64,000 nucleotides of DNA, taken from positions 161,627,224 to 161,691,223 of the forward strand of contig JAVHZZ010000006.1 in NCBI GenBank assembly GCA_036250195.1, in the 5' to 3' direction. The first letter of the stretch is position 1; each line of letters starts with the position of its first letter. The notes beneath the pieces are model-generated. The model had not been told where the DNA came from. It was given only the letters and a program-made list of their open reading frames with translations, and did no database searches. This DNA comes from Mixophyes australis. Its lineage: Eukaryota; Chordata; Amphibia; Anura; Limnodynastidae. Shown here piece after piece: positions 11,955-22,703 of this stretch. The position numbers and the translations under genes were made by a program.

Positions 11955-12668
11955 GATAGGGCTTCACCCTATACATCTAGCGGTCACCTCTGGCAAAAGC
12001 AGCTTGAGCTGGCATTAAGGTTCGCCGGATTTTGCCGGTGACAGTTTCCCTATGCATAGCATGAGGAAGCCTATTTGACAAGCATTGCCACAATCTTCTT
12101 CAGTAATCACCATCTCAGGTAGGCAATAACAGAAGAAAACACATGAAAAAAAATATATATTCTTAGAATATTTTTTTCACATGTTAATCTATCTTTTACA
12201 ATTTCAGTTTTAATATTTTTTTAAAAATTAGTGGAACTGAAAGGCCAAATCAAGCTTTCGGTTCCACTGCACCTGTGTGAACCAGCTAGTCTTTTTTACG
12301 TGGTGCAAATGGACTCATGACCAACTTTAAATCAGGCCCAGAGTGTAAGTATAATGACAACACAGGGTTGAACGTGGGCATGCTCAGATGTAAAAGAGTG
12401 TATTATACTCCAAATGCACAATTTGCATTCAACTTAACATGAGCCCCTTAGTGTTAACATCAAATGCAGCTACAGGGTGCATTTATTGCATGCAGGGAAA
12501 ATCAACCAACTCCCCATCCCACATTTTAAATATGATTCCATTGCAATGCAATACTGCTGCCAAGATACAAAATTGCGCTTCTCCTGCGTTTTTGTTAAAT
12601 AGCTAGGATACTAAATTATGCCTAAACCATGTGGAAACAGCTGTTTCCGCTTATTAAATTAGTCCCTA
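11655..12668. mobile_element. Inverted-repeat element interrupted by a LINE 3' end
   Basis: The left end reads AGGGGTCTATTTATTAAAGG and the right end is the approximate complement (CTTATTAAATTAGTCCCTAAAT). The LINE tail at 11716-11952 lies between the left terminus and the rest, suggesting nested insertion. The right part resembles the right part of the 13620-14160 element (GCCTAA-CCATGT blocks). Evidence is by similarity of degenerate ends only. Confidence 0.35.
11716..11952 (+). mobile_element. L2/CR1-like LINE (or derived SINE) 3' end
   Basis: The block reads GTAAGCTCTTAATAGCATGG, then a pyrimidine-rich stretch, then GTCTGCGGAAGTCTAGTG, ACCTTATAAATAAAGG and finally (ATA)n at 11907-11952. 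This matches the 3' tail shared by the SINE copies at 27833 and 46118. No coding sequence remains. The orientation follows from the microsatellite tail. Confidence 0.6.
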
Positions 12669-12712
12669 AATCAGTCCCACAGAGTCAGTGTGACAACATA
12701 TAGACTGAGAAA

Positions 12713-13086
12713 GACAGTCAGATTGCCCAAGAGACACAGATAGGCAAGCTGGTATAGAGACAGTCAGACTGACTAGGAGAAACAGATAGGCAAGCTGGTA
12801 TAGAGACAGACTGACCAGGAGACACAGAGAGGCAAGCTGGTATAGAGACAGTCAGACTGTCCAAGAGACACAGAGAGGCAAGTTGATATAGAGACAGTAA
12901 GACTGTTCCAAGGGACACTGATGAGCAAGCTGGTATAGAGATAGTCAGACTGTCCAGGAGACACAGAGAGGCAAGCTGGTATAGAGACAGTTAGACTGTC
13001 CAAGGGACACAGATAGGCAAGCTGGTATAGAGACAGTCAGACTGTCCAAGAGACACAGATGGGCAAGCTGCTATAGAGACAGTCAG
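12713..13086. repeat. Minisatellite, about 46-bp unit, eight copies
   Basis: The anchor GGCAAGCTGG recurs near 12743, 12789, 12831, 12877, 12923, 12970, 13016 and 13062, with spacings of 46, 42, 46, 46-47, 47, 46 and 46. Each unit carries AGACAGTCAGACTGTCC, GAGACACAGA and GGCAAGCTGGTATAG. Copies differ by a few substitutions and one 4-base deletion. The 46-base period is not a multiple of three, so the low-complexity ORFs across it are not coding evidence. Confidence 0.95.
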
Positions 13087-13619
13087 TAATGAAGAAGCTT
13101 GAACTCTTTCCAGATAACGTCCGCTGCGGGGGTAACATTCACCTGCATAGTGCTAAACTCGTTACATATTTATACAAATTTAATTTCTTACTCTAAAGTT
13201 CGCTGCCCTGTTTTATATCTAATATTGCTGCTGTCAAGAGATTTGACTAGAAAAATTAAACAAAGTGGGTCTGCCAAGGCTAACAAGGTAATAATTAATA
13301 GAGAAATTAGTGTGAATTTCTTTTAACACTTTGCATCCCGCTTTGAGCAGCATTTTGGAGCACAAAGTCTGTCTTAGATTAAGAATTTTTCTGCTGCTGC
13401 AACAGGACCCTCTCTCTTGCAGAAGGGCATGGTGCACCAGGTGTGTAATGGTACATAATAGTGCTGACAAGTGTATACAGGTATGTCATATCTAACTAGT
13501 ACTGAAAGGTGCTTACCAACAACAAGCAATAATACCAATACGTACATATTGCAGAAATAGGTGGACAGTGACATGTAATATTGCTAACAGGTTCACATTC
13601 ATATATATTAAAAATAATA

Positions 13620-14160
13620 TATAGGGACCCATTTATTAATTAGCGGGGTTTTCCCCCATTAATTACCTGTCATCTCAATGACAGATCATTTTTCATGATC
13701 ATTTAATAAAAAAATTATCCCCGGACAGCGCGTCCGATAGGAGGCTGTCCCGGCAATGACTTTACTTACCTTAAAACTCTGGACACTGTCGCAAAGCGCC
13801 TTTGCGATAGTGACCGGAGGGGAGAGCAGGTAAATTGCGGTGAGGGATCCGAAGATCCCTATACCGCAGTGCTCTCCCCATAGGCTTCAGTGGCTAACGT
13901 CACCTTCAGAGATTTTTGGAACTTAATAAAACTTGCTAAAATTGCCCAGACCGCATTCCCCATTCACTATTATGGGGACTGTGGTTTTATGCAGTGATTT
14001 GCCTAATACAGAAGATATAATCATAAACATCTATTTATTTATATATCTCCGATATCTCCAGCATTAGGCTTTTCTTAAATGACCATTTTACTTAACGGTG
14101 CCTAAGCCATGTAGAAAAATCAGTGTCCGCATGGTGTAGGGCTTCATAAATAGGCCCATA
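13620..14160. mobile_element. MITE-like element, about 0.54 kb
   Basis: The left terminus TATAGGGACCCATTTATTAA is the approximate complement of the right terminus (TTCATAAATAGGCCCATA). The interior is GC-richer than the flanks, with several CpG-containing hairpins around 13735-13885 (for example GGGGAGAGCA facing TGCTCTCCCC). It has no coding potential. A target duplication is not clear. Confidence 0.5.
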
Positions 14161-15020
14161 AGAATTGAATACATAGTGGTACAAGTAACAGTGTTAATAG
14201 GTACATGAGACACATTCATATTTAACAGTGGTAATAGCAGGGGTTAATTTCGATGGTGCAAAGTCCAATTAACAGTGCAGGCACATGTAAACATGGCAAT
14301 GTGGCACCGAGCTACACAGCTTTATTCCCATACAGACGATCCAGTCATTCACATACTGTACACATAGGGAGAACAATTCTGCCTAATTATGTAGGAAGGT
14401 TTTAGAAGACTACAAATGAGCAGAATTGGCGCTTTTATAACCTGGCTTAATACTGTGCTTTGCCAGTGAGGGAAGGTCAGGTAACATGTCTCCCCGAGGG
14501 CCAACTCTTGTGTCAGGTCTCATTATTTTTAAATGCCAAATAACAGATTGCTGACAAGTAACATCAATAAAAATCACATTATTTTTACTTCTGCAACATG
14601 TGCAAATTAAATTTCCAGAGATCAGCTGCGAGTCTGGAGCAAACCACTGTACCTCTTCAATAAGAGTCAGTGTATCAGGCAGAATGCCAATCACAAGTCA
14701 CGTGGTGCAAATAGACATGGACCTCTGTAGTTGCCAAATATTCATCATTTTCAGGTTCTAAAGTTCCACGTCTGGTAGATGCAGGGGTATATTTATCTAG
14801 AGGGCAAAAAGTCCTATTTCCGGCGAAAATTGTTACCGCCAGTGATATGCTTCACATGGGGAACCTCAACAAGCACAGGATTGGCCATAACACATGGCCC
14901 AAATCAGGATGGTGATAACAGAAGAAAATGATTCAGCTCACACATATCCGCAGAGACTGCTCCCGCAGTGGTAAGTTAACCCTTACAGCTCCAGACAAGC
15001 ATCACTCAGCTGCCTTGGTA
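14161..15020. other. Non-coding stretch, nothing recognised
   Basis: A 94-residue minus-strand ORF at 14410-14694 has no recognisable motif. No convincing repeat boundary was found. Confidence 0.35.
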
Positions 15021-15029
15021 ATACTTTAC

Positions 15030-15247
15030 TGATAAATTGTGGAAACAACAGATGTTTATCATTGCTACATGCATACGCCCAGCCCCTCCCTGTTCCACCC
15101 ATGAAATTGTAAGCTACAGAAAGGGTCCTTTGCACTTGAAGATAAATAGGATGTTGCTGTGTTCACTGGCGTATGGTCCAGTTCTGGGGATGCGCAGTGT
15201 AATTTCATGCAAAATACAGCACATATTGGCATTTACATTCCTTAATG
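15030..15247 (+). repeat. Partial copy of the GGGCCTGATTCAT repeat family (3' part)
   Basis: The segment matches the right-hand half of the 57503-58448 element in order: an ACATGCATACGCCC block, CCCTCCC...TTCCACCC, GTAAGCTACAGAAAGG, TGCGCAGTGTAATTTCATGC, then CAGCACATATTGGCATTTAC and CTTAATGATTAAGG. The left half is absent. Confidence 0.45.
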
Positions 15248-15249
15248 AT

Positions 15250-15430
15250 TAAGGGGCATATACAATTACTTTTCGTCCATGATTATGCGCAGCTGCATGA
15301 GTCACTAATTTCCGCGTGCACCCCAAAGGGTTGCGAAGGGGAATCTGTGATGCTGCTATACCGTATTGTCACTTTACATGCACAGCCACACGTAATCGCG
15401 GACCGAACAGCTAATTGAACATACACCTTA
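15250..15430. mobile_element. Short MITE with 19-bp inverted ends
   Basis: The left end TAAGGGGCATATACAATTA is mirrored by the right end TAATTGAACATACACCTTA, three mismatches in 19. The repeat directly abuts the partial element ending at 15247. A TA on both outer sides could be a 2-bp duplication. No coding potential. Confidence 0.55.
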
Positions 15431-15587
15431 CAGTGTAATTTCTAATTTTCTGAATGGTGACTGTAATGATTAGCATTTGTTCTTATTGTGTATGCATGGG
15501 CAATTCACAGTACCACCTCTTGTAGTATGTACACTGTATAATGTATTTCTCAGTATCTGTTCTTATGGGTGTATGGGAGCCTATGCT

Positions 15588-15646
15588 GCTGGCAGAACTC
15601 TCCGAAATTCGGGAGTCTCCAAATGTTTATAGTGTAAGCAAGTATG
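15588..15646. mobile_element. Degraded CATACTTGCC-family fragment
   Basis: Family blocks are visible: GGCAGAACTCTCCGAAATTC, GGGAGTCTCC and a final AAGCAAGTATG. The left end is eroded. Confidence 0.35.
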
Positions 15647-15650
15647 TTAT

Positions 15651-18041
15651 GTAATGCTAGCTATAATCCAAGGTATCTGTTCTTTATTCCTCCTATTATT
15701 CTTTGTGCAAGTATTTGTTTACATTATAAATTAATGTGCCATTACATTTTAATAAAACTGAGTTTTTAAAAGAACCCACAACATTATGCATGACAAGTAG
15801 ATATTTTCTTGCCCCTGGATATTGGACATTAATTTTGACTAGAGGCTTTCCTAGAGCCCATATCAACTATGATCCACAGACTCTGTATTCCAAGAGAGCT
15901 GCAGGACCAGAGAGAGGGTTAAGTGCCTGTTTATTAATATGTGTTAAGTAGGAGAAAACGAGGGGTGCATTTCGTATCTTACCTGCCCCTCCCACTACTC
16001 CATTGATCGGTTGTAGTTTGAAAAACAGAGCAGAAAATCCTGCAGGGCAGGTATCAAGTTGATGTAATAAACGAGATTAGCAGCTCTTTTTTTTTTTTTT
16101 ACTCCAAAGCCTTTGCTGTCTTGCACTAATATATTTTATTGCCGGTATCTCGGCAAAGCAGAACGAAAACACAGGAACCAAAGCCAATCATGGCTGGATT
16201 GCACAGCGGAAAATTGAGTTATAAGCCCACAGCACAAAACCCTGATTATAACCCTAAGCAACTATTGTCAGGGTTGCATTCAGAGCTGATCCACACACAC
16301 TGAACACAGGGCAATTAGGAGGTATGAGCACGGTGGGGAAAAGATGAGGGGCTCTTGTCATGCTGACACATTTTCAATATTGCAATATGGCTTTAAGGCA
16401 ATAAAGTGTGTATCTCTGAAATCCAAAGCAATCAGGGATCATCCACAGAGGGACTGTGGAACCCATCACATCCGCAGCACAAAGATTTATGTGCCCTCCG
16501 TTACACAAATCTTCTTTAACTTTCGTTTAATTATTAATTTTAGTGAAGTAACTTATTTTTTTTTAATGAATTTGCAGTACTTGTCCTAAAATATCAACAA
16601 GACAAGTGAGTTCTTAAACAGGTGCCCAAATACGGGATAATTTCATTTACTGGCTAATACAGTACATGCCTTTCTATAACTTTTACTAACTGCTGGGCTT
16701 TGTCCTCCTGCCTTTCATATAATTATATCATCAGACAGTGTTTATGCTTGTTTCCCTGGGTCACAACACAGATCTGCTCTGCTCTGTATGGAATAAAATC
16801 GAAGAAAGGCTTTATGTTGTATCCCAGTGCAATAAAACAAATAAAAACTCTGCCTGATCATATAAATAAATGTCTTAAAAAAAAGGAAAGAAGCCAGAAA
16901 GAAGCAATGTAAATCTAAATGCATGTAGGTAGGTGGCATTTCTACAATGGCTCCCCATTGCCAAGTTGTTCACTGCTGGAGAGTGTGTCCCTAACGCTCT
17001 CCCGCTGTCAGTCACCACGCTACAGTCACTGTAGGACTGGTGCAGGATGATCAGTGATCGGAGCCCTGTAGCATGATGATAATTTGGATCCTAGACAAAA
17101 AAAGGTTTAAAGGGTTTTCCCACTATCACATGACTTGAATGTATAGGTCTGCACAGGCTGATGGATATATAACGCTGTACTTCTACCCTAACATTTTGCC
17201 AAGGTGCCCTGTGACCATGTGCTACTCCCCTAAATTTTGCATATTTATTTCTATTTCATCGGGTAACGTTCTGTCGCCCTAATACACCATTTTCTTGTGT
17301 TAAGTTGGCAAAATTAAATGATGGATATAAAACAAAACACTTACATCATGTAATTAATTGAGCCCAGTTTAATTCAGGAAAAGAGTCAACACTAAGTTCA
17401 TTCCTGAATGGACAGGATCAGGTTGACTTCTATTAACCTAGGTACCAATAATGAACTGAGACAAGGTTAATTTAATCAGAAAAGTGGTAACTTCAGGAGA
17501 AGATATCTTCTAAGTGCAACCTGCCAACGTGACTCCTTTACTCAATAAGGTAATTCTCTCTTTATAGTTTTCACACTTCCAATTGTAGTGAACAGGGTTG
17601 AATTTGTTAACTTATGTTAAAAAATGCTTTTAATTCCAGATAAATAACTCATTCCAGGTGACTGCAGTTGGAAATGGGTTTGTCACCTTTTGCTAGGGCC
17701 AAAGCAGCACTGGAGTAAATAAGGTTTAAATCAGCATGTCATGCTGTAGCTAAAAGAATAGCCTTAATATGCAATGCATATCATAGCGAGAAGGCAAACA
17801 CCTCTATATTTGTCTTGCTGTGCATGGAACATGATAGACACAAAAAGTAAATACTGCACAGAGACCATATTCTGGTGACCATAGTACAAATGCAGACAGA
17901 AGTGCCATGGTGCCGGGAGACTGATGGTACAAAGAGTATGCACAGACAATGGGGGAGTAGTGTACAAGGAGCATGCCTAGATGTATGGAAGCACTAGGCC
18001 TCCCACAAGCCCACTTCCCCTGCAAACGCCCTTAACATTGT
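15651..18041. other. Non-coding stretch, nothing recognised
   Basis: No gene is supported. A T11 homopolymer lies near 16088. The ORFs at 16344-16589, 16700-16939 and 17764-18025 lack family features, and opposing frames overlap. Confidence 0.35.
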
Positions 18042-18133
18042 ATAAAACAGACACGTGGTCTATCTTCAACTGATGTTTATTATTGACCTCTCAAAAATAA
18101 AACTTTAAAAAAATAAATAAAATAGACACGTGG
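18042..18133 (+). mobile_element. Severely 5'-truncated L1-like insertion with target-site duplication
   Basis: A 17-base sequence (ATAAAACAGACACGTGG at 18042-18058) recurs at 18117-18133 with one mismatch. Between the copies are only 58 bases, ending in an A-rich tail containing AATAAAA and AAAAAATAAAT. A short 3' end with an A-tail and a 15-20 bp duplication is the hallmark of L1-machinery retrotransposition. The source element is not identified. Confidence 0.65.
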
Positions 18134-18593
18134 AAAATAAAGTGCCATATGTACCCATTCAGTAAATGCTGATTTGGCGTAATATATATACATAACTCAT
18201 ACAATTTAGATCTTCTGTTTATTGAGTCACATGTAACACAAGGATGGTTTCATGGGTCCGGACCCTTGAAATGTTCTTCCCAAATGCAGTTAAATAGTTA
18301 TAGCATTGTAGTACTGCAATTTAGGTGCATCAAGAGCTAGAAATACTAAAAAAACTAAGGATTTTCAACCAAATCTTTTAATTGGTAACATCCACGGTTG
18401 CCCTGGAAATTTGGGAGGCTCTAACCAATAGTGGTCAAAATATTTAAATATTTTTCACCATACTTGTCCATCACCTACAAAACGTGGAAGCAGCATTTTT
18501 GTGGACTGAACCAATCTTCAGCCCATCAAAGTGCCTCATGCGTCCTTTATATCATTTGTTACAAGGGAATAAATAGGCTGCATACTCATAAAT

Positions 18594-18828
18594 CATACTT
18601 GCCAACTCTCCTGGAATGTCCGGGAGACTCCCAAAATTTGGGTCGGTCTCACGGACTCCCGGGAGAGCAGGCAAGTTTCCCGCAACTGCCTAGCCTAAAT
18701 TTTAGCCCCGTCCCCACGACAAAACAGCATTTCGTTGTGGGGGGCTGGGCCAAAATTACGCGTTTGGCTGCACCCCGCCCCCACCCGCCCCTCTCCCAGA
18801 CTACACTTGCCGAAAGTAGGCAAGTATG
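18594..18828 (+). mobile_element. CATACTTGCC-family MITE with 8-bp duplication
   Basis: The element starts CATACTTGCCAACTCTCC and ends GGCAAGTATG. It is flanked by identical 8-bp sequences TCATAAAT at 18586-18593 and 18829-18836. Internal blocks CTCCTGGAATGTCCGGGAG and GGACTCCCGGGAGAGC are shared with the copy at 41072. Eight-bp duplications are typical of the hAT superfamily (also P elements), so a hAT-type non-autonomous element is the best guess. It has no coding capacity. Confidence 0.8.
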
Positions 18829-18836
18829 TCATAAAT

Positions 18837-19813
18837 ATTGGAAAGGCCCACAAAATGGCTGCCTCTGTTCTGTGCAGGTGATGGTTCCACTTTAATAGGG
18901 CTTATTTACAAAAAAAGCTGCTATTTACACAAATGCTTTAACCCATAGTAACCAATCAAAGTTTAGCTTTAACTTTCTAAACTGTACTAAAACATTGAAG
19001 CTATAACTAAAATGGTTGGTACTGGATATACCATATTTGAGCACAATGTTATTAAATCAGCAGCAATGTCTCCATTTTGGGGAATCCATAACTTCTCATC
19101 AGTCCAGTATTCAGAGCAGCCCTGAAGCACCAGAGACCTAGTGTGTTCCACATAAAGTGTTGTTACTTGTGACAAAACTAAGATTGGTTCATTAAAAGGT
19201 AACATAGCTTGCAGTGACCTTCCCTGGGATTTACACAGCCAGTAGCAGCTTTTAATTCATCTAACATCGAAAATAGAGCACAAATTATGTCATATTGCGT
19301 CTTCACATTCACCCCGGAGTCACAGTTTGACAAACATGGGCTGAGTTTGCTGAACATTTAACCCTGGGGCATTCGTCCAATTCTGTGGAATAAGTCTCTT
19401 ATAGCCACAGTGCCCAAGTGCGTCAGTCTTTGTATTCTATTTACAACCCTTCTTCGAGGTAGTGCTAAATTGTTTGTTTTATATTGTGTAGAAATGTTTG
19501 CCATTCAACAATTTTTAAGAAGAAATAATAAAAAAAAACAGTATGTTAAATATTTATTCCAGAGCTCTGAATGAACAACCCACTGTTCATAATTTAACTA
19601 AATGACTAACTTAACTAAAAGTGCTTACCGTGCACCTGGCAAAGGATTAATGAGATGTACAGAAGACAGGAAAGTTTAAGAAAAACACAGGTGGCTGTGG
19701 GAGACGAAAGGTAGCTAAAACTGTTTGATGGCAATGTAAGTTTAAACTATTTCAAATAAATTGTACTCATTACTGTATTCTAATATTGCAGTTTTTCTTC
19801 CATAACCTCCACT
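18837..19813. other. Non-coding stretch with a fragment of an ACCAATCA repeat
   Basis: 18896-19010 contains CCATAGTAACCAATCAAAG in a context like the fold-back repeat at 26265. No gene is recognised in the rest. Confidence 0.35.
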
Positions 19814-19875
19814 AATACCTTTTTCTTAATTATCATGAACATGTCAATGTTCATGATAATTAAGAAAAAGGTATT
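19814..19875. repeat. Perfect 29-bp hairpin with 4-base loop
   Basis: 19814-19842 (AATACCTTTTTCTTAATTAT... through GAACAT) is exactly complementary to 19847-19875, separated by GTCA. Pairing stops at once outside these limits. No transposon ends or duplications border it. Confidence 0.95.
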
Positions 19876-22335
19876 GGTTCAGCTGAAGACGAGATTATAA
19901 AATATAGTATTATTCAGTGGTTGAAGTGGAAATTTAAAAGTGGAGGTATGGAATATGTAAGTGAATGAAATTATATCATTTTACAATGAAGGTAGTAGTT
20001 GAAGTGGCCATATGACAATACCACCGTATACCAGCCCATTTCGAGCACTGGTATTATGTAATATAGTAGTTATGCATATTTTCAAATTTTATATAGGTTA
20101 AATCTATATTAATGAACATGCAGGTTACTAAAAATTAATGACATCATTGTGAAAAGAGGCAAATTGTACATCATGCCACAGTGATGTCACTGATTCCTAG
20201 TGAATTGATTGGCTGAATATTGGTGCAGCCCACACATTGACTACTTTCACAGTGTATACTTGAGAGGTATAATTTAAAGTGATATAAAGTATGCCCAACA
20301 TCTGTTGTTATAGCCAACAACAGATTGGATTTTCTGAGGTCAAAGGGAGAGTGGTCTGTATATGAAGTGGTAGTTACATTGGATGGACATGTTGTACGTG
20401 GCTCATGGATGCAATTTGCCACAAGTAGGGTGTAGGCTCATCACTATCTATTCTCCAGGAATGTTTTATATTTTAATATATTTAAGAATAATAAATCAGA
20501 TAAATAATTGTCATTTTGTTCAGTGGTATGTCCTTTCAATAATGAGTTCTACCCCCACAACTTGTGATTGCAAAGAAGGCTGGCAGGTTTTGGAATGGCA
20601 ATTTCTAATTTTTTTGGACTTTTTGCAATTGACATTTCTGCTTTCTACATGGAGTCATTCATCGAACTTGTGTGGCTGATAGAGTACTAGAGGCAGAGAA
20701 AAAATGTAGTGGGTGAGGGCTTAAATATGAGGGAGCATGGTGTGTTTGAATCCTCTCTTTAAAACAATGTGACCCCCAGAGAAGTTATTGTCTAGTGATC
20801 ATCAGACAATAATACCGTACACTACAGAAATAACTAATAATTCCAGGGAAGGAGGAAGATCTTGATGGTGATTAGAAAATAAAATACACATATATTTACT
20901 TTTTTGCCTATTTTGGCTCAATCTTCTTTGCCATGTCAGAAAGTATAAGCAAACTAATGGTATTTTCTGAGAATTCAAATAAACATGGTAACATTATTGT
21001 GGGTTATCCATAAACAAATTACCAATATGGATCCTGAAACATGACAAGCCCGAAAAGTGCGAAAATAGGCTCAGTACAGGGATGAGAAAATCCTAACTGA
21101 GGAAGGGGATAATACACATTCACATAATAACAAATAATATGTCAGTAAAAATGTTTTTTTTTGTCAGTAAAAGTCGGCTAAATGGTTTGTCCCTTGCAAC
21201 AGTTCAATGGGATTCAAATATTTTACATATTCCAAGACAAGACATATTCCGACACCTTACTATAAGATACTCAGGGTTGGTTATCAACCCTTTCACAATC
21301 CATTCATCCCCCCAAAAAGGAATATTTAAATTGTGTTTTATTAATGGACAGAAGCATCATACCAGCTGCTGATGGGTGTCTACATTGCATGGTCAATAAC
21401 TGTATAGAAACAGCTATTCTCTAAGCAGTTATGAAGTGAAATCTAATGATTTTTTTTTATTAGAACCGTAACCCCCTTCCAAGTGCTGCCTGGCACTAGA
21501 GTCATCGCTTCCTCTCTTTACCACAATAGACATACAAGGGCACAGACCAGGGCTTACATGAGTCCTCTGTCATCTCAATACAAGCGGAACAGCAAGGCAT
21601 ACTTCTTACACCTACAAATCGTGGTCAGGCCCTTGTCGTCTGCCTCAGGAGAGAGAGAGATTTAGAACATGATCATTTTACTTCCCCTTCACTGCCTGGC
21701 TCAGTAAGAAAAATAAGGATTGTTCTACAGATTATAAAATTAAATAACTTTAAACTCTATTCATTCATATTATATTTGGCGATACACCCAGTTTGGTTGT
21801 CATACATGCTGTAAAGGGCTACATTATATTAATAATCTTCTGGAACAAACTTCTTATGATTTGAAAAAAAAGTTGAATACAAATGTGGAAGTTAGATCAA
21901 AAAAAATCAGGGATAAAAGATGATGGGGCAATTCTAAAAAAGGAACCTGTTGAGTAATTATCAAGATAATCAGAGAAGAGATCAAACAAAGATCCTTGAA
22001 AGAAAGCGATAGAAGAAGGAAACGTGCATCCGGAACCACAAAGAACACACAGCATAGAGAGATGAAGCCACAGAAAAGCTTTGACACTGGAATGAAACAC
22101 TTTCTAACAGCTCTGTCTCCTTCCCCTCCTTGTTCTAGTTTAAGGAAACCATTTATGAAGACAAGATTAAAATATTGACTTACAAAGTTATTTTTTTTTA
22201 GCACTAAAAAGAAAACAGATTTGCAAGATAAACCTAGCAGGCGTACAGAGAAGGTAACATTCAGTGGAACATGATTAACTCTTATGTAGCAATCAAATCA
22301 TACAACCTGAGAACTCATGTAGCCATTGCTGGTTG
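19876..22335. other. Non-coding stretch, nothing recognised
   Basis: AT-rich. The longest ORF (21854-22204, minus strand) is rich in Phe and Leu from T-rich DNA and has no recognisable domain. Confidence 0.35.
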
Positions 22336-22339
22336 ATAC

Positions 22340-22396
22340 CATGATGCCCTTTGAGTATGCTGGCGCTATATCAATACATGCTATCAATAATAATGG
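22340..22396 (+). mobile_element. Short LINE/SINE 3'-tail fragment
   Basis: GAGTATGCTGGCGCTATATC, then AATACATGCTATC and AATAATAATGG match the CTGGCGCTATATAAATAAAT-(AAT)n tail type seen in the LINE and SINE copies of this window. Only the last 50 or so bases are recognisable. Confidence 0.35.
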
Positions 22397-22611
22397 ATCT
22401 TTATAAGAAAACGGATTGTAAAATAGCTTATTTTGAATATATGCTCCGAAATCTGTAATTGATAAAATCAGGAAATAGCTTTGTTACGGTTCTATTGCTG
22501 TACATTGATTATTTTACATTTTATCTCAAGCATTATGGCTAGTGGAGTAACTAAAGTTTCCTCTATTCGCAGCCATATCAGATTTATCATAAAGTAGATC
22601 TAATAGTAACC

Positions 22612-22695
22612 CATACTTGCCTACTCTCCACCCCCGTCACATGACCTCTCCTCCAGGATCTCCCAGAGGAGAAGTTTAAAAAGTAGGCAAGTAGG
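22612..22695 (+). mobile_element. Minimal 84-bp CATACTTGCC-family MITE
   Basis: The element begins CATACTTGCCTACTCTCC and ends AAAAAGTAGGCAAGTAGG. Perfect 8-bp duplications TAGTAACC flank it (22604-22611 and 22696-22703). Most of the family interior is missing compared with 18594-18828, leaving the two termini and a short CTCCAGGATCTCCCAGAGGA core. Confidence 0.8.
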
Positions 22696-22703
22696 TAGTA
22701 ACC

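Noticed and set aside
12718..13003. Ser/Leu/Cys-rich repeat protein encoded by the minisatellite
   Set aside because: The 46-base period changes frame at each unit; this is a tandem repeat, not a coding array.
12713..13086. CRISPR-like array
   Set aside because: The units are contiguous tandem copies without unique spacers, in a vertebrate genome.
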